Shown piece after piece: positions 46,541-58,455 of a stretch of 64,000 nucleotides of DNA (position 1 is its first letter; every line of letters starts with the position of its first letter). The DNA is from Gnetum montanum (taxonomy: Eukaryota > Streptophyta > Gnetopsida > Gnetales > Gnetaceae), in assembly GCA_015680685.1 (NCBI GenBank), contig MNCI01011925.1, positions 826,732-890,731 on the forward strand. The letters are read 5' to 3'. The notes beneath the pieces are model-generated. The model searched no databases and was not told the origin of the DNA. It was given only the letters and a program-made list of their open reading frames with translations. Position numbers and translations under genes: made by a program.

Positions 46541-47723
46541 AATGACCAGACAAAACTTGAAAATATGTGTCGCTGTAATCAGCTGTTCATGTTCCACAAA
46601 GACTTGCTACATGATTTATCTCATAGGCTCTAATAAAGATAATGTTGTTCATGATTCTGTCTACTTTGAAAATTGCACGCAATGACTCCATCTCCTTGTT
46701 TAAAGTGTTAGCTAATTGTTTCATTTATGGTTTTCTTGTCTTCTTGGAGTTGTGTTTGCAAGATGACACCTCTGAGGTGTTCGTGCATAGATGCACTTCA
46801 TCATGATGACAAGGTATCACATTTTTCCTGATGCACGTAACTAGGTTAATCAATCCATTCATGAGTACATTTCCAACTCCTGATGCATCCCCTATTTCCC
46901 CCATCATGCCCCGATTATCCTACTTAGTTATACCCCCAGATGCATTCCACTTAGCTCAACACTCTTGATACATTGTTGCACACTGTAACTCCCTAAGCAG
47001 TCGCAACGCAAAACACAGTACACAATGCATGACATAAAATGCAAGCGCTCGAACACGAGCATAACACTAAAAGCAAGCTCTTTCAAAAAGACCAAAGAGA
47101 AAAAAAAGAAATACAAAATAAAGCAAAAAAAAATAGAAAAGAAGAAACAAACGAGAAAAACCAAAATAAAAAATAAAAAGAACAAAAAGGTCAAAGAGCA
47201 AAATGAACGGAAAAGGTCTTCATGACCTCATTAACATCATAAACCATGGACTATTGGCTCTTCTCATACAAGCCCTAGGCGAGAAGGCAATTATCTTGAA
47301 AAAAAGTTACACTCGTGTCTCAAAGAGACCATGTTGCACATCATCACGTGGCTTTGGTTATTTACAACGGGCCCCACAAATACTCTATAAGAGTCTTGTT
47401 TCTCCAAAGAATGCACCTCCTATTTCTTGGTTTCGAGTATGCTGAAAACCCTACCATTGATAAGGACCAATGACATAGCTTATTCATGAGAGAGCATTCC
47501 TCTCCCAAAAATTCCACCAGCAATTTTCACCCTTGACCAACTCCTGGCTTCCCTGGTTACAACTAATTCCCTTACATCTTGAACCACATTCCCTCAATCC
47601 CATGTACTTTTGAAAACGATGTGATGACATCCAGCCAAGGGTTGATGGTTAATGTTTGGTACTTGATCGTTCATGGTGTTTTGCACTTCTTTGTTGATGC
47701 CTCTCGGGTGGATTCCTCTAGAC
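46541..47723 (+). other. 3' untranslated region of Ep, no gene
   Basis: Contains an A-rich block (47090-47195) and a CTCTATAAGAGTC hairpin-like TATA near 47382. Matches Em 50359-51780 in reverse, so it is a fixed part of the element. Short ORFs here are low-complexity (Lys-rich) and unlikely to be genes. Confidence 0.6.
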
Positions 47724-47742
47724 GTCAACAAAGAGGGGCCAA
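47724..47742 (+). other. Polypurine tract of Ep
   Basis: GTCAACAAAGAGGGGCCAA ends at the LTR start. Em has GTCAACAAAGAGGAGCCAA on the minus strand at 50340-50358. Confidence 0.75.
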
Positions 47743-48279
47743 TGAAATACCACTAATTTTGGCTTAACACTTTGAAACAAGAACAACTCAAGCCCTTTCA
47801 AGCATTCGAGAGGCAAAATTTGACTAAGGCATGAAACTCAAGTCTAGGTTGCTCAAGCCAACTTGATCACATTGTTAAGCTAGCTTGCCCTCAGCATGAG
47901 CAGCTCCAAGAGTTTCAAAATCAAATAAAAAGTGGTCCAAATCTGAGGGTGCAAGCCATCCTCAAGAGTCGCTAATATCCACTGCAAGTCTCAGCATTCA
48001 GGAGTCCAAATTTTAAGCCAGACTACATAATTTTTTGTAGGTCACGCTGGGAAGTCATACTAGGCATGACCACAACGTGACCAACTTTCAGAGCCTCAAA
48101 ATAGCCTCAAAACAGTGTCAAAATGGTCTGATTTTGAAGAGACAAGTCACCCTCAAGGTCCATTAAAGATTTCTTCAAGTTTCAGCCTCCAGAACTTCAG
48201 ATTTCAGCTCCAAAAATGCGCATTTTTGTCACTAACGCTCAGGTCACATTGGCAGCATGACCACAACGTAACCAACTTC

Positions 48280-48775
48280 CTGAAAATTACAGAAAATTCT
48301 CAACATCAGAAAATTCTAGAAAATTCTTAGCATTAGAAAATTCCAGAAAATTCTTAGCATTAACAACTTCCAAAAAATTCTAGAAAATTCTCAGCATCAA
48401 AAAATTTTAGAAAATTCTTAGCACCAACAACTCCCAAAAAATTCCAAAAAATTCTCAGCATCAATAACTCCCAGAAAATTCTCAACATCAACAACTCCTA
48501 GAAAATTCTCAACATCAACAACTCCCAGAAAATTCTAGAAAATTCTCAGCACCAACAACTCCTAGAAAATTCCAGAAAATGGCAGAAAATTCTCAGCATC
48601 AGCAACTCCTANTTGGTGCTGAGAATTTTCTAGAATTTTCTGGGAGTTGTTGATGTTGAGAATTTTCTANAGAAAATGGCAGAAAATTCTCAGCATCAGC
48701 AACTCCTAGAAAATTCTAGAAAATGGCAGAAAATTCTCAGCATGAGCAACTCTTATAAAATTCCAGAAAACTTAG
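48280..48775 (+). repeat. Expanded AAAATTC array in Ep 3' LTR
   Basis: Many imperfect units such as CAGAAAATTCTCAGCATCA and CAACTCCTAGAAAATTC. Interrupted at 48612-48670 by an N-bounded inverted segment. Confidence 0.8.
48612..48670. other. N-bounded inverted 57-bp segment (likely assembly artefact)
   Basis: Single Ns at 48612 and 48670. The 57 bases between them are the exact reverse complement of 48499-48555 in the same array, while the rest of the array is all in one orientation. Confidence 0.75.
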
Positions 48776-49725
48776 GTACAAAGAAGTTTGAAGCAAGATA
48801 GGTCGAATTTCCCTTGTACATTTCATTGTAAATCTTCATTTGTGAGATAGTCAGGCCCTCACAGCCTAAATTAAATGTACTTTCATGGGCTTGAATAACC
48901 CATAAATTGTAAAATTTGATGTACCTGGTCAAGAATGTAGCTTGCTGACACACATCCAACTCATGCACAACTGTCCGACACACATCTAACTCTCACCAGC
49001 ATGCATCCAACCTGAGCACAACTGTCCATTAAACACATGTCACTAGATCGACTTTCCTTTCATCTCCCAACCATTGATTCCATTATTGAATTCTGTGCAC
49101 AAGCCCGACCCAACCCTATAAATACCTTGTCAATTCACATAAATTGGGGGGGGGGGGCTACAGAACCTGCAATCCTTGGATGCTTGGCACACCTAATTGT
49201 TGGCATCCAAGAATTTTTTACATTCATCACATCATCACATTACATCACCCCGAGGTTAGGCATTCAACCTGCCATCTACATGAAGCTACGCTTTGACCGA
49301 TGCACATCTTTTCTAAGTGATACATTATTTTCGTTTTTCCAACCAAACATTATTTCCATTTTTTGTTCTACATTCTATTTACATTTCTACTTATATTCAG
49401 TTTACGTTCAGTTTACATATTTAGTTTAGTTTACGTCTTGTTTATGCTTTACGTTTACATTTATGTCTTATGTCTCACAGCTCATGTTTACATTTTACGC
49501 ACATTTACACGTTTTAAGACATTGTTTACGATAACCCCAGTGCTAGCTGTAGCTTACGCTCGGGGAAGTCCTTGGTTGATTTGCGTGCAAACCATCCAAG
49601 GCACTCTACCTTCGTTTACCTTTCTAGCTTGCCCTCGGGCGAAGGCAGGGTCAGCTGTGTCTACCCAACAATCTCTCGGTGTCTATTTCCCTTCCTGTCT
49701 TACACCGATGATTTAGGTCAGTACA

Positions 49726-50339
49726 AAGTGTAACTGCTGTTTGACTGTGGTGGATCCTGAGAGTGATCTAAAAATCAAAAACTAAGCTTGAAAGTGACTT
49801 GTTTTGAGCCACCTTTGGCAGCTCACACTAGACTCAAGCTACAGCATGACCACAACATGAGCTGCAAAAACCTACAATTTTTGGACTTGAAATTTGAAAT
49901 CTAAAGGCTGAAGTCTGCAATTATCAACAATGAACTCTGAGGATGACTTGCACTTTCGAAATCAGGTCATTTTGACTCAGTTTTGGGCTTAATTTTAAGT
50001 TCTGAAAGTTACTCACGTTGGCAGCATGACCTCAATTTGAGTGAGGAAATTCTACATTTTTTGATGCTAAATTTTGAATCTCTGAATGCTGAAGCTTGGA
50101 GTTGACATCAATGGCCCTTCAGGATGGCTTGCACCTTTGAAATCAAACCATTTCAACTCAGTTTCAGGCTCCCAAAGTTGCTCACGCTGAGGGCAAGCTA
50201 GCTTAATAGTGTGAGTTAGCTGGCTTTAGCAAGTTGAGCATGAGTTCCATGCCTTAGTCAAATTTTTCCTCCTGAATGCTCAAAAGGGCTTGAGGTTGTT
50301 CTTGTTTCAAAGTGTTAGGCTGAAATTAGTGGTGTTTCA
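49726..50339 (-). mobile_element. Em 3' LTR, proximal part
   Basis: Reverse complement of the first part of the LTR (minus strand TGAAACACCACTAATTTC from 50339). The other half is 33780-34833. First five bases AAGTG are the Ep target-site partner. Confidence 0.8.
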
Positions 50340-50358
50340 TTGGCTCCTCTTTGTTGAC
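50340..50358 (-). other. Polypurine tract of Em
   Basis: Minus strand GTCAACAAAGAGGAGCCAA ending at the LTR start at 50339. Confidence 0.75.
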
Positions 50359-51779
50359 ATCTGGAGGAATCCACTTGAGAGGCATCGACAAAGAAGTGCA
50401 AAACACCATAAACAACCAAGTACCAAACATTAACCATTGACCCTTGGTTGGATGTCATCGCACTGTGTTCAAAAGTACATGGGATTGAGAGAATGCAATT
50501 CAAGATGCAAGGGGATTGGTTGTATCTGGGGAAATCAAAAGTTGATCAAGGGATATGATTTCTGTTGGAATTTTGAGATAGGAATGTTCTCATGTGAACA
50601 AGCTATATCATTGGTCCTTGTCAATAGCCAATTTTCAGCAGACTTGGAGCCAAGACATAGGAGGTGCGTTCTTTGGAGAAACGAGACTCTTATAGAGTGT
50701 TTATGGGGCCGTTGTAAATATCCAAAGCCATGCAATGATGTGAAACATGGTCTCTTTGAGACGCGAGTGTAACTATTTTCCAAGATAATTGCCTTCTCTC
50801 CTGGGGCTTGTATGAGAACGACCAATAGTCTTTGGTTTATGTTGTCAACGGGGTCATGAAGACCTTTTCCGTGCATTTTTCTCTTTGACCCTTTTTGTTC
50901 ATTTTTTTTATCTTTTTTGTTTTTGTTTTCTTTTCTGTTTTTCTTTTCTTCTTTTGGGTCCTTTTGAAAGAGCTTGCTTTTAGTGCCATGCTCATGTTTG
51001 AGCGTTTGCATTTTGCATCATGTACTATGTACTATGTTTTGCATTGCAACTATTTAGAGGATCACAGTGTGCAACAATGTATCAAGAGCTTTGGGGGAGT
51101 AGAATGTATCCAGGGGATATAATTAAATAGGAAAAAGGGAACATGATGGGGAATAGGGAATGTATCAAGAGTCAGGAATGTACTTATGAACAGATTGATT
51201 AACCCAGTTGCAGGCGTTAGGAAGAATGTGATACTCCGTCATCATGATGAAGTGCATCTGCGCACTAACGCCTTAGGCGTGTCATCCTGCAAACAAAACT
51301 TCAAGAAGACAAGAAAACCACAAGTGAAATGGTTAACTAAGCACTTTAAACAAGGAGATGAATAAGGAGATGGAGCTACCAAGTGCAATTTCAAAGCAAA
51401 CAGAATCATGAACAGCATTAGCTTCATTAGGGTCCATGAGACAAATTATGCACCAAGTCTTTGTGAAACATATACAGCCAATTGCAGCAACACATCCTTT
51501 TAAATTTCTCTTCATCATCGATGATGTCACTAGTTTATAGTCTTGGCGAATTGTTACGGGTTAGTTTCGCATCATAACCCTTTGGACGCTGCCAATTTAG
51601 CATCGTAGCAGATGGTACGTTACCAGTTTAGAATCATAGCAGACTATGAAGAGGAAAACCAATTTATAGTCTTAGTGGACTCTAAATGCTAATTTCACGT
51701 CATGGCGGATAGATGTGGCATTTTAGTGTCATACCGGACAGAGCTCTATGGTGTCGGTTTACTGTCATGACTCTAGGAC
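50359..51779 (-). other. 3' untranslated region of Em, no gene
   Basis: Mirror of Ep 46541-47723, including the pyrimidine-rich block (50880-50960), which is the A-rich block on the other strand. No coding signal. Confidence 0.6.
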
Positions 51780-52012
51780 ATTCTGTGGTGCCAGTTTCAA
51801 GTCGTAACCCTAGGACCATTCTATGGTATCAGTTTTAAGTCATGATGCTAGGACTATTCTGTGGTATCAATTTTAAGTCATGATGCTAGGACTATTCTGT
51901 GGTATCAGTTTTAAGTCATGATGCCAGGACTATTCTGTGGTATCAGTTTTAAGTCATGATGCCAGGACTATTCTATGGTATCATTTTTAAGTCATGATGC
52001 GAAGACTATTGT
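51780..52012 (-). repeat. 38-bp tandem array after Em integrase
   Basis: Plus-strand units GGTATCAGTTTTAAGTCATG followed by ATGCTAGGACTATTCTGT, about six copies. Same unit as at 46061 in Ep. Confidence 0.8.
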
Positions 52013-52026
52013 ATACCTTAGTTTGA

Positions 52027-53230
52027 TTAGACATAGTACCGTTTCAAGTATAGATGATTTATGAGATTAGCAAACTTTTTCCCATCCATGTCAGCAAGTT
52101 TGAATGCTCCATTATTGTACGCCTTGGTGACTAAGTAAGGCCCTTCCCAATTGGCTGAGAATTTGTCTAGATGTTCACGGATGACCTTAAGGACTAAACC
52201 TCCTTCTTTAACTGGGCGTTTATGCAAGTCGTGTTTGTGTTTTTGTCGTTGTTGTTTTTGGTACCACTCAATTTGATCAAGTGTTCACACACATTCTTCC
52301 TCCACCAAGTCAAGGTCAACAATGCATAGTTCACTGTTTTGGCTTTCATCGAGGAGGCTCGAGAGAGCTATCCACAATGAGGGAACCTATAACCCTAAAG
52401 GTAAAATAGCTTCAAACCTGTACACAAGACTATATGGGGTTTTACCTGTAGATGTTTGATGTGTCGTTCTGTATGCCCACAATGTGTAGACTAATTGTTT
52501 ATGCCATCGTTTCTTGCTATGATTCAACATCTTTTTGAGCACCATGATGACAGTTTTGTTCATAGCCTCTACTTGACCATTGCTCTATGGGTAGTAAGGT
52601 GATGAGAATGCATGTTTAATACCTAGGCTTTCACAGAATCTTTTAGTGTCTGCACTACTGAATTGCTGCCCATTGTCAGTAACGATGGTCACCGGAATAC
52701 CAAAACGGGTGATGATATTTTCTATTATGAAAGTGAAAATATGTTTTGAAGTGGTCTTCTTGAGGGGGATAACTTCTACCCATTTTGTGAAATATTTAGT
52801 TGCTGTGATAATGAAGGTATGTCTCGCAGAGGATGATAGCATTATTGGTCCAATTAAGTCTAATCCCCATTTTTGAAATGGCCATGTGATTTGTGTTGTG
52901 TGTAGTTTGTTAGGTGGCACATGTATTAGATTACCATGCTTTTGTCAAATTTCACATGTTCTGACCTTGGAGATGCAATCGTACTCCATGTGTGGCTAAT
53001 AGTAGCCTAAGATCCTAATCTTTGTTACCATTACTTTAGGTGCAATGTGCCCTCCACAAAGTCCTTCGTGAATATATTCTATAATCGTTTGACCGTCACT
53101 GCTACTAACACACATCAGTAGAATGCCTTCGTAGCATTTGCGACACAAGGTGTCTTCTATTAACACGTACTGCCGAGAGTGTTTTCGAACGGCATCCTTT
53201 TGAGCATTTGTCAAGTGTTGTGGAGGTTCT
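52027..53230 (-). pseudogene. Integrase of Em
   Basis: One frame with stops. Zinc finger IHEGLCGGHIAPKVM, then a stop where the second CxxC Cys would be. Core 52585-52920: WGLDLIGPI (Asp kept), KYFTKWVEVIPL, VTDNGQQFSSA (Asp kept), then a stop before SNGQVEAMNKT (Glu kept). The catalytic triad is thus preserved in sequence, unlike Ep, but stops break the protein. C-terminal part (NWEGPYLVTKAYNNGAFKL) to 52027. Confidence 0.8.
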
Positions 53231-55348
53231 CCTTATAGAAGGTACTCTTTTATGTCATCATACCATTCTATTGCGTGTGTTGTGCTAACGGATGCTATAG
53301 GCATTTCGTCAGGAGTGTTAATTATAGGTTCAGCACAACTTGTTATAAAGCTAGGCAACGCATGAAACATTTCGGGTATCATGTTTAAGGCTAGTGTAGC
53401 AAGTGCATCAGCAATAGTGTTTTCACTCCTAGGGACATGCTGTATATCCACTTCTACTAGTCGTCTCAGTAGATGTTTGGTCAAATCACAATAAGGTTGC
53501 AAATGGAGAGCTTTGCATCTGTAAATCTTAGTGACTTGATTAATGATTAACTATGAATCACCTCGAACTACAAGACGTGTGATTCCTGAAGTCAATGCTG
53601 CTTGAAGACCTCTAAGAACACCTTCGTATTCCACCACATTGTTGGTATAGGGAAAGGTCAATCAGAAGGCGAAGGGTTGGATTTCTCCATAGGGGTATGT
53701 TAAAACAGCCGCACCACTTCCTCCTCGGGAGGTTGAAGCTCCATCGAAATAAAGGATTGCCTCGTAGTTGTCGGGTACAGTGTCTATACTATTAAAATTC
53801 TCATCAGGGAATTTAGGGCTTATCATTACTTGATCATGCCTTGGCGAGATAGTTAACTGTGTGACTATTGCTTGACCTTTTGTGGAAGATTGAACAACAT
53901 AGTGTAGGTCAAACTCTACGATCATCGCTTTCCACCTAGCTATCCTACTTGACTCATAGATGTTATTAGTCATGGCACAGCGTACATTATCCTTGCAAAT
54001 GATGTAAACTTAATTGGGGAAGAGATAATGCCTCAATCTTCAAGGAGAAAATGAGGGCAAGGCATGATTTCTCTACATCATTGTATTCTTGTTCATAGGC
54101 AATTAAAGGATGGCTTAGGTAATATACAGGGATTTCGACTCCATGTTGACGTTTTTGATAAAGCATTGATGCAATGGAAGAATCGGAAGTTGCAAGGTAG
54201 ATGTAAAAGGATTTATTGCCTTGCGGAGGATAAATGGTCAGCAGCTAAGCTAGCTCTTGTTTTATCTTCTTGAACGCTTCTTAGAATTTTTGAGTCCATT
54301 GGAAATGTACATTTTTTCGTAATAGGTGTTGCATGGGTCTCAACTTATCTGTTAGCCTTTTGATAAAGTGCCTAATGAATTGCAATCTACCTTGGAGACC
54401 ACATAGTTTGGTAAGGTTTTTTGGTGATTGCATGTTAGTTATTGCCTTAACCTTATCAGGGTCTACTCAGATTCCTATTTCAAAGACTACGAAACCAAGC
54501 ATCTTGCCCATTTTGACACCAAAGACACACTTCTTTAGATTGAGTCTAAGATCATATTTGAGACAACGTTTAAGCACTAAGTCTAGATCTTTTACATGTT
54601 GTTTGGTTGTTTTAGATTTAACAGCGATATCGTCAACATAATCATTGAGAAAATTGAGCATGTAATCACTAAATATATATGTCATTGCTCATTGATATGT
54701 AGCTCCTACATTTTTAAGCCCAAATGGCATCATAATTTAATAGAATGTACCCCAAAGTGTCATAAAAGTTATTCTAAGTTGGTGTTCCGAGTTGATTCTT
54801 ATTTGGTTATATCTTAAAAATCCATCCATAAAGGATAATAGTGCATGCTCAACAGTTGTGTCGATAAGTTGATCCATGCTAGGTAGTGGGAAGTCGTCCT
54901 TTATAGTCGCTATGTTGAGATCACGAAAGTCAATTCAAATGTGTATACTACCATTCTTCTTAGGGAAAACTACAATGTTTGATACCCAGTCAATATAGTC
55001 AACGGCCTGGATGAAATCGGCTTGGTAGAGCTTTGTGATTTCAGCATAGACTGCTAAAGCTACCTCAGGTCTAACTTTTTGTGCTTTTTGTTTCACCAAT
55101 TTAATTTTTTCATCAAGGATGATATTGTGTTGGACAATTTGGGGGTCTAATCTTAGCATGTCGGTATATGACCATGAAAATATTTTGATGTTGTCTTTCA
55201 GTACTGGAGTGATGTCATTAACAAGTTGTGAGTCTAGTAGGACGTTTAATTTCAATGTTCTGGTTTCACAATCGGATGTAGTAATGGGCATTTCAACTAG
55301 AGGATCTTCAGTGATATTGTCAGCTTCAAGATCCAAAGTCTTAGTCAT
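53231..55348 (-). pseudogene. RT, RNase H and archaeal-type RNase H of Em
   Basis: RT 55348 down to about 54467: VKQKAQKVRPEVALAV, KLYQADFIQA, WVSNIVVFPKKNGSIHI, then a stop where Ep has CIDF; LSFMDGFLRYNQIRI; YVDDIAVKS intact; FGVKMGKMLGF. First RNase H at about 54430-53974 with a frameshift. Second RNase H 53973-53400: ILYFDGASTSRGGSGAAVL, HVPRSENTIADALATLAL. Domain order identical to Ep. Confidence 0.8.
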
Positions 55349-56300
55349 ATTTTTAGGCTAATTTGATGTTTCTTGAGTGGACGCTATTAAATTAGTGTAA
55401 GTGCATGGGTCAAGATCTAAGGACTCTGGATTGATTACTCTTTTTAATTTCCCGTATGGTCCATTGAGAGACAATGTTGAAAGGGTATTCTCGGTGGCCA
55501 TGTACTTGCTCCTGCCAATTTAAAATGGGAGTGAAGAAAGAGACACTCCCTTGACAAAAGAGTTACTAAATGTAAACGAACATAGTGTAATCAAACTATG
55601 TACTAACAACATTTGGAGATGCAGCGGTAGTCATGGCAGTTTAAGGCCATATCGGGCCACATGATAGTTTAAGGCCATACCAGGCCGCATAATATTCATG
55701 TTGACTTGTTGTTTGGACTGAGTGCATGGAGCATTTTTGATTTTTAAATTTTGTGCGAATGATAAGTTTATGAGATTTTAAAATTTTATGAATTTTTGAA
55801 ATGTTTGTGTGTATGTATATATATTTTTTTGTTTTTAACTTTTCATCCCTTCCTTTGCATAATAATAATTTTTGGCCTCATCTTCAAAGGTTGGAATAAT
55901 GAAAAATACTAGGCCAATATAAAGCAAAGACATCATAAATAAAAACAAAATTTAAATAAATAAATAAGACAAAATAAAATAGAAAATTTTGGGCTTAAAA
56001 GGGGAATTTTGAAATGAAGTGAGTTCTTAGACTATGGCTTGAGCCAGGAGTGCAGCATGAGCTAGGAGTGCAACGTGAGCTATAATGTCAACGTTAGCGT
56101 GAGCAAGGCAACATCAAGGACAAGGGCAAAGGAAAGGCAAGGCAAGACAAAGGGAAGAGGCAGGTAGATCTGGCATTTGTGGAGGAGAGTGAAGAGCTTC
56201 TCCAGCATCTCCCCCAAACTAGGATTCCAACATGGGATGGGGCCCTACATAGGTAAAGATTTTTTCTCCTATTTTTCTTCGGCGTTTTGTGAACAACGTT
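55349..56300 (-). other. Em spacer between RT and antisense gene
   Basis: Corresponds to Ep 41810-42530. Contains inverted AGTTTAAGGCCAT motifs (55630-55690) and CGTGAGC words (56071, 56096). AT-rich middle. No gene. Confidence 0.5.
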
Positions 56301-56439
56301 ATCTAGGGTAGAATTTCTGTGGCTGTGATTGTGGGTTTTTGAGGCTATGATTTTGGGTTGTTTTGGTGGGATTTGTGGTGTTTGCATGAGTTCCTAGGGT
56401 GTGTGTGTAGGGCATCATGGGTGCCAGGGATATCCTGCA

Positions 56440-56740
56440 CAGTGGCATGGGTTTTTATGGCTTCTTGCGGTGTGGGTTTTTCAGCTTTCTTGGGTGTCTG
56501 GGCCACAGGGTTTTTTCTAGCATATTTGGGCTTTCTGGGCAGTGTGATTTTTTAGCTTTTTCAGGCATCCTGGGCCATAGGATTTTTCTAGAATTTTTGG
56601 GCTTTCTGGGCAATGTGATTTTTTTAGCTTTTTCAGGCGTTTTGGGCTATAGGGTTTTTTGGCATTTTTGGGCTTTCTGGGCACTAGGTTTTCAGCTTTT
56701 TCAGGTGTCCTAGGCCATAGGGTTTCTTAGCCTTCTTGGG
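56440..56740 (+). repeat. ~80-bp tandem repeats
   Basis: Three to four units with core TTTGGGCTTTCTGGGCA, TTTTTCAGG and CTGGGCCATAGG. Open frames across them (for example 56417-56713) are hydrophobic repeats and not convincing genes. Confidence 0.75.
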
Positions 56741-56984
56741 CTTTAGGCCAGGACACGGCCAACGTGAATGTGGGTGATGAAAGGGGAAAAGTGAGTGTAG
56801 GCCATGAAGCCCTATGTTGTAGGGAAGGCCTATTCTTTTTGGCAGCATGAGCTGCATTGTAGGAAATCCTATTCTTCTATGTGTTTTTTGTTGGCAGCGT
56901 GACTGCCAGGTCATTGGGGAGGTTTCCAGTGTTAGTTTTTTTCTTTTTCTTTGCCAACATGAACACAAATTTCCCTAGGTAGCA

Positions 56985-57260
56985 TGAGTGGCTAGTTCCC
57001 AACGTGAGTGACTAGACAAGCCCTAGTGTGAATGGCCAGACAGACACCAATGCAAATGTGAGTTCAGTGCACCAGTGTGAATTAGCAAGAAGGCCAGCGT
57101 GAGTTGGGCCATCGTGAATCCTCCAACGTGAGTTGTTCAGTGTGAGCCCTCCATGGTGAGTTGCTTGGCCACAACGTGAGCTTGCTAGAAGGCCCAGCAT
57201 AAGTTTCTCCCTTGGAAGCTGTAGCGTGAGTTTTCCCCTTGGAAGCTGCAACGTGAGTTG
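56985..57260 (+). repeat. CGTGAGT-rich repeat field upstream of the antisense gene
   Basis: CGTGAG recurs at least six times exactly (about 57002, 57100, 57126, 57174, 57224, 57251) with more near copies (GTGAATGG, GTGAGTTG) at 20-40-base steps. The same word is scattered in the LTRs and at 56071-56096. Confidence 0.6.
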
Positions 57261-57996
57261 TCAGGTTCTTTTTGTTGAGACACGAAAATGCAAAGCGCTT
57301 GTCAAGATGTTCGTTATTTTCTGATTCTAATGTTCATTATTTTCCCTAATATTGATGATTTAAACCTCGCTTTAGTGATTGTTTTGTGCTTTTGTGTAGA
57401 TTTATTGTGAAATGGATTTCAATATACCCTAGTGAGCATCAGATACACTAAATAGATATTAGTGTCCTTGTCTCATGGGGTGAAGTTGTGCATTTAAAGT
57501 ATTTGTTTATGTGATTTTACCCTATTGTTAGCACTTAGATTCTTCACTTACCTAAATCTTCTCTTCTCGTCGTTGAGCTTATTAGCATACTTGCTTGGTT
57601 TGGCTCCTTTGGACCGAACACACCTCCCTATGACATGCGCATCGGGCCCCATGTGATATGGTTCCATCTCAGTGTCAATTCATTTTTGTCATTCATCCTG
57701 CATAATTTTAGTGTGGTTATGTGGTATTACCTGAGTGATCAGTTGGCTCATGATCTTATTAAGACCATGTTGCCCGAGTCTACACAAAGCATGCTTTCCT
57801 TTGTTACCAGGATAGATGAGGGGCTTTTTAGAGTTGAGGGAGGCCCTGCTGAGGGTCCTAGATCTACACGTCCCTTCACTTGTGTGTGGGAGCTGCCCAC
57901 TTGTACTCATTACAACAGTAGCAACACACTTTTCTTAGCCTTCTATGTGCACACTCTATTCCAGAACCCACCTGGGACAGTATATAAAGTGGACAG

Positions 57997-58084
57997 GTAT
58001 GCATTCTTGTGTCTTACTTTAATTTTTGGTTCTTTTTTGAATTTTATGTCATCATCTAAATGTGAATGTTGTTTTCCTATGTAG
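57997..58084 (+). other. Intron 1 of the antisense gene
   Basis: Donor AG|GTATGC, T-rich interior, acceptor TTTCCTATGTAG|G. Removing it joins KVD and PHFAENG through a split Arg codon in frame. 88 bp. Confidence 0.8.
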
Positions 58085-58355
58085 GCCTCATTTTGCTGAG
58101 AATGGGATGCGTGATGATAATGGTGGGCTTGCCTTAGCATGCACATCGTTAGAGACATTCATGGCGGGCCCCATTCTTCATGCTGTGGTACTGGACCAAA
58201 TAAAGTGGCTATTGTTGACTACCATAGGAAGTTTTCAAGAGCCTTTGAGCGTTGCCAACTTCGTAGTTGGTTACATAAGGATTAGTCTTTTAATGGGCCA
58301 ATTTTCCCTCAAAGGATTGATCTTGCGCCAACCCCACCTACACCATTCACAAATG

Positions 58356-58455
58356 GTAAGTAACCACACTCTAGACTCCATTTTCCCTTTTGTTGCATCA
58401 TCGTGTATCATGTTTTTATCTAACTCTTTGCTCTATGTTTTTCTTTTTATAGTAG
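58356..58455 (+). other. Intron 2 of the antisense gene
   Basis: Strong donor ATG|GTAAGT, branch-like ATCTAACTC, pyrimidine tract, acceptor TTTTTATAG (58452) or ATAGTAG (58455). Splicing shifts the frame by one base unless the C-run just after it (58460-58466) was once one base longer. The unspliced frame happens to be open and hydrophobic. Confidence 0.6.

Larger units (their letters stand above)
34834..49725 (+). mobile_element. Ep: Tat/Ogre-like LTR retrotransposon with complete layout (14.9 kb)
   Basis: 5' LTR (34834-36549), primer site, gag-protease in one frame (36813-40523), a 2-kb spacer holding an antisense gene remnant, RT-RNase H-archaeal-type RNase H-integrase (42537-46033), tandem 38-bp array, polypurine tract and 3' LTR (47743-49725). 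Flanks GAGTG (34829-34833) and AAGTG (49726-49730) fit a target duplication with one change. Long spacer between protease and RT and two RNase H domains are marks of the Tat lineage. Stops and frameshifts make it non-autonomous now. It is inserted in the 3' LTR of Em, a member of its own family. Confidence 0.85.
47743..49725 (+). repeat. 3' LTR of Ep (1983 bp)
   Basis: TGAAATACCACTAATTTT to GGTCAGTACA. Longer than the 5' LTR mostly because of the expanded AAAATTC array (about 48280-48775). It contains two N bases. Confidence 0.85.

Noticed and set aside
47025-47225. Lys-rich 66-residue ORF in the Ep 3' region
   Set aside because: Translation of an A-rich low-complexity block; Em has the same block in reverse with no matching ORF. 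Not a gene.
56358-56713. Two overlapping hydrophobic ORFs that look like membrane proteins
   Set aside because: They are readings of the ~80-bp tandem repeats at 56440-56740; Phe/Leu/Gly richness comes from TTTTTGGGC-like DNA.
58356-58455. Putative transmembrane helix in the antisense gene product
   Set aside because: The hydrophobic residues are the translation of an intron with good GT-AG and branch signals.
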